The position numbers were made by a program, and so were the translations under genes. Of a stretch of DNA of 64,000 nucleotides, positions 59,250 to 64,000 are shown in pieces. The notes beneath the pieces were generated by a model. The model made no database searches. It saw only the letters and a list, made by a program, of their open reading frames with translations, and was not told where the DNA came from. How positions within the stretch are numbered: position 1 is the first letter of the stretch; each line of letters begins with the position of its first letter. Source of the stretch: Gilliamella sp. Choc4-2 (GTDB taxonomy: Bacteria > Pseudomonadota > Gammaproteobacteria > Enterobacterales > Orbaceae); the NCBI RefSeq assembly GCF_001690355.1, contig NZ_LZHG01000044.1:1-64000 (forward strand). Reading direction: 5' to 3'.

Positions 59250-60365
59250 TTATAATTTTTTATATATTCGATAAATATAATATGGAAAAAGCAAATAACT
59301 ACGAATGATAACTAATATTTTACCAAAAATCATTTTGTTAACTTTAGTTATTTTCTTAATCTCTTTCTGACTGGATATATTATTTTCTTTTTGAATATTA
59401 TGTAGCTTTCTGAAGAAATCATAATTTTTATCTTTTACCATATTTATGTAATAACGTTCATTACTTTCAGGGAAAATATCTAGATCTAAATCAAAAATCA
59501 GTTTCTCATTACAATAATTTAAAAAATAAACCATTTTCTCTTCATTGTTATTATATTTTAATACCCATTGAATCACTGAAACTAACTTTGTTATAAAAAG
59601 CTTTTTATTACCAACTAAATTATTATTTTCAACTAATTTAGAATAAAAATATTTCATTGCATCAATTACATCAAATAATTTTTTTTCATGATTTGGTGTA
59701 AAATAAGTTTGATGCATTATCGAATTGCTTCGAAATACATAATTATATAGATTACAATCAATTGCATACAAATTTTTTGACGAACAAAGATATTGTAAAA
59801 TAAACGCCACATCGTCATGATAATAACCAGATGGAAAATCAATATTAAATTTATCAATAATACTTTTTTTGAAGATCTTATTCCAAAGGACACTACTAAC
59901 TTTATGCCTCAGTTCAAAAGTCAACGTGTGATATCCAAAAATATTTAGTTTATGATAATTAATATCATCATCACGCACATCATATGATTTGTCATACTTT
60001 ACAATATTGCAATCACACATAACCATATCGACATTTTTTAGTCTTATTGTTTCCAACATTTTTTCACACATAGTTGGTTCATACCAATCATCGCTATCGC
60101 AAAACATGATGTATTCACCTTGTGCAATAGCTAGTCCTCTATTTCTAGCAATTGCTGGACCTTGATTTTCTTGGCTTAACAAAACGATATGAGAATGTTT
60201 ACTAGCATAATCCTTTAAAATGTTAAGCGACTCATCAGTAGATCCATCATCGATACAGATGATTTCTATGTTATCTATAGTTTGATTTAATAAACTATCA
60301 ATACTTTTTTTCAAATATTTATCACAATTATAAACAGGTACAATAATTGATATATCTAATGACAT
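59250..60365 (-). CDS. Glycosyltransferase family 2, paralog B
   Basis: A 371-residue enzyme with ISIIVPVYNCDKYLKKSIDS, CIDDGSTDES, GPAIARNRGL and MFCDSDDWYEPTMCEKMLET, the last almost identical in paralog A. SGYYHDDVAFILQYLC is also shared. The C-terminal 80 residues differ from paralog A, apart from the closing YLLFPYYIYRIYKK. High similarity in the catalytic half and divergence at the end suggest a duplication with altered acceptor recognition. It is downstream of ugd by 150 bp in reverse sense of the window, on the same strand. Confidence 0.87.
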   Translation of the reverse strand: MSLDISIIVPVYNCDKYLKKSIDSLLNQTIDNIEIICIDDGSTDESLNILKDYASKHSHIVLLSQENQGPAIARNRGLAIAQGEYIMFCDSDDWYEPTMCEKMLETIRLKNVDMVMCDCNIVKYDKSYDVRDDDINYHKLNIFGYHTLTFELRHKVSSVLWNKIFKKSIIDKFNIDFPSGYYHDDVAFILQYLCSSKNLYAIDCNLYNYVFRSNSIMHQTYFTPNHEKKLFDVIDAMKYFYSKLVENNNLVGNKKLFITKLVSVIQWVLKYNNNEEKMVYFLNYCNEKLIFDLDLDIFPESNERYYINMVKDKNYDFFRKLHNIQKENNISSQKEIKKITKVNKMIFGKILVIIRSYLLFPYYIYRIYKKL

Positions 60366-60514
60366 TAGAACCTCATAATATTCAAATTAGTTAAACTAGC
60401 CGCTGTATACCCATAAATAAAGTTATTCAAGATAATAAATTTATAATGTTAATTAATCGCTCTACTACAAGAACGCTCATATCAATCCTACCTTATTGCT
60501 AATATAGTTTTGAT

Positions 60515-61813
60515 TTATTTCCCTATTCTAAAATATGAAAAACCAAGCTTATTAGCAAGATCACAATCTAAAAGATTACGAGCATCAAAAATATTTTTCG
60601 TTCTCATCGTTGACGCTATGCGATTCAAATCGTAATTTTTAAAATCATCCCATTCAGTTAAAATTACTAAAATATCTGCCCCATGAGCTACTGAATACAT
60701 GTCATCAGCATAACAAATTTTATCGTCAAGCAGCTCTTTTGCATTTCCCATTCCTTTAGGATCATAAGCAATAATTTTTAACTCTGCTTTTAATAATTCT
60801 GCAATAATTTCCATTGCAGGACTTTCTCGACAATCATCCGTACCACCTTTAAATGCCAGCCCTAATACAGCAATTTTTGCATTTTTAACACTACTTACTT
60901 TTTCAATAATTTTTCCAGCAATATTCTGTTTTCGTTTTTCGTTGCCTTTTATTGCCGCATCAATTAGTGTAAGCTCCACACCATTTTGCTTAGCCATAAA
61001 ATGCATGGCATGAGTATCTTTAGGGAAACAGCTGCCACCATAACCTGGTCCAGGGTTTAAAAATTTATTACCGATACGAGAATCTAACCCCATTCCTTTC
61101 GCTACTTCGTCTATATCAGCATGTGCTTTTTCACAAAAATCCGCCATTTCATTGATATAATGGATCTTCATCGCTAAAAATGCATTAGAAGCATATTTGA
61201 TCGTTTCACTTGATCTTCTTTTCACAAATAAAATTTTTGATTTTTCAGAAAATGGTTTATATAACTCCGTTAATATTTCTTTTGCCTTTTCTGAATTGGT
61301 TCCTATTACAATACGATCAGGATTGAAAAAATCATAAACCGCAAAACCTTCTCTCAAAAATTCAGGCAAAGATACCACGTCAAATTTTGCCTCTGGGTTT
61401 CTTTTAGAAATTAACATTTCGATATCATCACCTGTACCAACAGGAACAGTAGATTTAGTTGCAATCACTGTATAGCCATCTAGATATTGAGCAAGTTCGG
61501 TAGCAGCTGCATGAACATATTTCATATCGGCTTCTTTAGTCACTGGATGGGGCGGTGTTCCTACTGCAATAAGGACAATATCTGCCCCAGCAACTCCTTC
61601 TTGCATAGAGGTTGTAAATGAAATATTTCCATTTTTTAAGTTTTTCTTTAATAGTTCTTCTAAACCATCTTCAAAAAGAGTAACTTCGCCTCTTTGTAAT
61701 TTTTCTATTTTTGACAGTTCTCTGTCAATACAGATAACTCTATGACCTAATTCAGCTAGTCCAACACCTGTAGGCAACCCTACGTATCCCGTACCAATAA
61801 TACCTATTTGCAT
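60515..61813 (-). CDS. ugd: UDP-glucose 6-dehydrogenase
   Basis: Oxidises UDP-glucose twice with NAD+ to UDP-glucuronate. It is 432 residues. The N-terminal Rossmann motif is GIIGTGYVGLPTGVGLAELG; the catalytic cysteine is C262 in PGYGGSCFPKDTHAM; the C-terminal domain has VLGLAFKGGTDDCRESPAM. Its ATG overlaps the uxs stop by one base (TAATG), which implies translational coupling. The product is the substrate of Uxs encoded just upstream. Confidence 0.95.
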   Translation of the reverse strand: MQIGIIGTGYVGLPTGVGLAELGHRVICIDRELSKIEKLQRGEVTLFEDGLEELLKKNLKNGNISFTTSMQEGVAGADIVLIAVGTPPHPVTKEADMKYVHAAATELAQYLDGYTVIATKSTVPVGTGDDIEMLISKRNPEAKFDVVSLPEFLREGFAVYDFFNPDRIVIGTNSEKAKEILTELYKPFSEKSKILFVKRRSSETIKYASNAFLAMKIHYINEMADFCEKAHADIDEVAKGMGLDSRIGNKFLNPGPGYGGSCFPKDTHAMHFMAKQNGVELTLIDAAIKGNEKRKQNIAGKIIEKVSSVKNAKIAVLGLAFKGGTDDCRESPAMEIIAELLKAELKIIAYDPKGMGNAKELLDDKICYADDMYSVAHGADILVILTEWDDFKNYDLNRIASTMRTKNIFDARNLLDCDLANKLGFSYFRIGK

Positions 61814-62775
61814 TATTTATCACCTCTATTATTCATTATTTCAGATTTAAAATATTCAATCGTTTTGTCTAAACCATGATCTAAATCAATCTTTGGTTTC
61901 CATGATAATTTTTCATTCGCTAGAGATATATCAGGTTTACGCTGAGTAGGGTCATCTTTAGGCAAGTCACAATAAACAATTCTAGATGTTCCACCAACTT
62001 TAGCTATTACTTTTTCAGCTAACTCTTTTATCGTGAATTCACCTGGGTTACCTGTATTTACTGGTCCAACAAAATCATCCGAAGTTTTCATCATTTTGAT
62101 CATTGCATCAATTAAATCATCTACATAACAAAATGAACGAGTTTGAGTACCTTCCCCGTAAATAGTAATATCTTCTCCACGCAGTGCTTGGCAAATAAAA
62201 TTACTTACGACTCTTCCATCTTTTGGATCCATTCTTGGGCCATAAGTATTAAAAATGCGAATAACTTTTATTTTTACATTTTCTTCGCGATAATAATCAA
62301 AAAATAAACTTTCTGCACAACGTTTTCCTTCATCATAACAAGCTCTTATACCATTAGGGTTTACATTTCCACGATAACTTTCAACTTGGGGGTGAACTAA
62401 CGGATCGCCATAAACTTCTGAAGTAGAGGATAACAATATTTTGGCATTTTTCTCTTTTGCCAATTCAAGTAGATTAATTGCCCCATAAACACAAGTTTTT
62501 GTTGTCATGATGGCAGCTTTTCCCTGATAAGCAGGAGGCGAGGCTGGACAGGCTAAATGATAAATTTCATCTAAAGAGCCATCGATTTCAATAGGATTAA
62601 TAACATCATGGTTGATAAATGAAAAATTAGGGTGATCGATTATACTTGCCAAGTTTTTCATTCTACCTGTATAGTTATTATCCACGCAAATTACTTTGTT
62701 TCCTTCATTAATCAGTCTGATGCACAAATTTGATCCGAGGAAACCACTCCCACCTGTTACCAAAATGCTTGCCAT
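61813..62775 (-). CDS. uxs: UDP-glucuronate decarboxylase (UDP-xylose synthase)
   Basis: A short-chain-dehydrogenase-type enzyme that oxidises, decarboxylates and re-reduces UDP-glucuronate to UDP-xylose with bound NAD+. It is 320 residues. NAD motif [10 protein letters not shown]; family blocks [29 protein letters not shown], then the catalytic Y147-x3-K151 in [11 protein letters not shown], and [20 protein letters not shown]. These are the UXS signatures rather than ArnA or dTDP-glucose dehydratase. It is the first gene of the uxs-ugd operon, with a pentanucleotide repeat 66 bp upstream. Confidence 0.93.
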   Translation of the reverse strand: MASILVTGGSGFLGSNLCIRLINEGNKVICVDNNYTGRMKNLASIIDHPNFSFINHDVINPIEIDGSLDEIYHLACPASPPAYQGKAAIMTTKTCVYGAINLLELAKEKNAKILLSSTSEVYGDPLVHPQVESYRGNVNPNGIRACYDEGKRCAESLFFDYYREENVKIKVIRIFNTYGPRMDPKDGRVVSNFICQALRGEDITIYGEGTQTRSFCYVDDLIDAMIKMMKTSDDFVGPVNTGNPGEFTIKELAEKVIAKVGGTSRIVYCDLPKDDPTQRKPDISLANEKLSWKPKIDLDHGLDKTIEYFKSEIMNNRGDK

Positions 62776-63212
62776 TTATAATCTCCAATAACAATGACTT
62801 TATAATTTTTTAGCAAAAACGAATTTCTAGCTTGCTATATTTAATTTAATTTAATTTAATTTAAATTGATTTGATTTATTTTTTGACTAAATATGAATTA
62901 AAATATTATATTTTTCTTTTTAATTCTACAACTTATGGAGTGAGCAATGATAAATCTATATTCATGTTCTCCCTAACAAAAAAATTATTTAGCTTTACAA
63001 GCGAGTAAGTATAACTATATTATCTCATTATTGACAATATATTTTGTAATTATTTTGTAATTCATTGTAATCTTATTAGCTCTCCTCACTTTTCAATATT
63101 ACAAAAAAACAGGTAAGATTCCCTTCAATTTGATTAATTCATATAGCAACCTTCCCTAAACATAAAAAGTTAGAATATAATAGCGCTAAAATAAATACAC
63201 CTAACTATATAA
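62776..63212. other. Divergent control region between uxs and the plus-strand glycosyltransferase
   Basis: 437 bp holding both promoters and the (TTAAT)n repeat. I saw no ops/JUMPstart element. Confidence 0.4.
62841..62864. repeat. Pentanucleotide tandem repeat (TTAAT)x4.8
   Basis: Four perfect TTAAT units plus TTAA, followed by related TTGATTTGATTTATT sequence. It sits 66-89 bp upstream of uxs, where promoter spacing or leader length would change with copy number. Confidence 0.8.
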
Positions 63213-64000
63213 ATGAAAATTACGGCTATAATTATTTTATACAATGCAAATATTGAAAATTCTAAAACTTTTCAATCATTATTAAGTTCAGATAAAAATG
63301 GTATCACTTTAAATGTAATTATATGGAATAATGGCCCGAAAGCACTGAATCATCAGGAATGTATACAATATAAATCCATTTGTGACAGTAAAAACATTCA
63401 CCTTTCTATCTATGAAAACCTTTATAATATTGCTTTAAGTAAAATCTACAACATTTTTATTAAGCAAGAAAATTTTGATTTTTTCACTATCTTGGATCAA
63501 GACTCAATATTAAATAATGATTTTTTCCAAAACATTATCATGAATGATAATTTTGATGTAATTGTTCCTGAAATCTATTCTACTGGATGGATTTCAGAAC
63601 AAAATTCATTATGTTTCCCAATATATCACGAAACACGAAAACTTTTTGATAAAAAAGTTTTTACTATGGGAGAAATTGAGTCTATCTCATCTGGATTAAC
63701 ACTATCTAACCAATTAATAAAATATATAATCAAAAAAAAGCAAGCTGTTTTCGACGAACGTTATGCACTTTATGCCATTGATACCAGTTTTTTCCTTGAT
63801 TTAAAAGCATTAAAACAAACTCAATTTAAAGGGATATGTGTGGGGAAAATTAATCATTCTTTGGATTTTAACTTACAGGATAGAAAAAAAATAAGCGCCA
63901 CAAGAAGACTAGAAATGGAATATTCAAAAGTATTAAATAAAATTTTTTATGATAAAAAAAGCCGGTTAAATGTCTTTTTATATTTATTAAGAAAATTTAC
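63213..64000 (+). CDS. Glycosyltransferase family 2 (rhamnosyltransferase-like), 3' end outside window
   Basis: The frame is open from ATG at 63213 to the window edge (262 codons). It begins MKITAIIILYNANIENSKTF, has VIIWNNGPK and then FFTILDQDSILNNDFFQNII, which is the donor/metal-binding region of GT2 rhamnosyltransferase-like enzymes (DQD/DHD type). VIVPEIYSTGW and AIDTSFFLDL follow. It is divergent from uxs-ugd and probably begins another arm of the surface-glycan locus. The ribosome-binding site is poor, so a different start is possible. Confidence 0.75.
   Translation, partial: MKITAIIILYNANIENSKTFQSLLSSDKNGITLNVIIWNNGPKALNHQECIQYKSICDSKNIHLSIYENLYNIALSKIYNIFIKQENFDFFTILDQDSILNNDFFQNIIMNDNFDVIVPEIYSTGWISEQNSLCFPIYHETRKLFDKKVFTMGEIESISSGLTLSNQLIKYIIKKKQAVFDERYALYAIDTSFFLDLKALKQTQFKGICVGKINHSLDFNLQDRKKISATRRLEMEYSKVLNKIFYDKKSRLNVFLYLLRKF

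Noticed and set aside
1-64000. CRISPR array, tRNA or rRNA genes, restriction or other defence system
   Set aside because: No direct-repeat/spacer pattern, no recognisable tRNA or rRNA sequence, and no defence-type proteins among the genes read. tRNAs were only searched by eye, so a miss is possible.

Overview
The window is strongly AT-rich chromosomal DNA of a gammaproteobacterium. Many proteins can be aligned from memory with their E. coli counterparts (MutS, Dld, DsdC/DsdX/DsdA, ModF, PpiB, GrxA, UvrB, Dgt, PurE/PurK). Several gene pairs keep enterobacterial order: psd-mscM, glnK-amtB, ppiB-lpxH, purE-purK, tsaB-yoaA, and modF divergent from modABC. AT-richness, remnants of insertion sequences, two autotransporters and a large surface-glycan locus suggest a host-associated lineage such as the Orbaceae (Gilliamella-like gut symbionts). 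The genus is inference; the class is well supported.

Layout. 1-0.7 kb: the end of an IS3-family element inserted into an already frameshifted phage/island integrase. 0.8-7 kb: mutS, dld and an NhaD/ArsB-superfamily transporter. 7-15 kb: two paralogous autotransporters facing each other, with a decayed second copy of the same transporter between them. 15.6-19.6 kb: psd-mscM and a DedA-family gene. 19.8-26.3 kb: fdhD, a DMT-family exporter and a complete D-serine module (dsdC divergent from dsdX-dsdA). 26.5-35 kb: an unknown small protein, glnK-amtB behind a textbook sigma-54 promoter, purE-purK-dgt, a dead RidA-family gene and uvrB. 35-39.3 kb: modF and modABC behind a ModE-type operator, but no modE; ModC lacks its usual C-terminal regulatory domain. 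39.3-45.4 kb: housekeeping genes lpxH, ppiB, folD, yggN-like, grxA, tsaB, yoaA. 45.7-64 kb: a surface polysaccharide/LPS locus of glycosyltransferases of families GT2, GT8, GT9 and GT10, two tandem MsbA-type ABC exporters, an unusual coiled-coil glycan protein, and ugd-uxs for UDP-glucuronate and UDP-xylose, with transposon debris inside it.

Functional picture. UDP-xylose from Ugd and Uxs, plus sugars supplied elsewhere, would feed the glycosyltransferases, and MsbA exports the lipid-linked core. The two autotransporters add surface adhesin-like proteins. Molybdate uptake (ModABC) and FdhD point to a molybdenum formate dehydrogenase encoded outside the window. D-serine deamination, quinone-linked D-lactate oxidation and NtrC-type ammonium control fit a fermentative animal-gut niche. 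I did not find a clearly novel defence or mobile system. The points most worth a second look are the duplicated and decayed transporter/autotransporter module, the tandem MsbA pair, the UDP-xylose locus with its pentanucleotide repeat, and the orphan ModE site.
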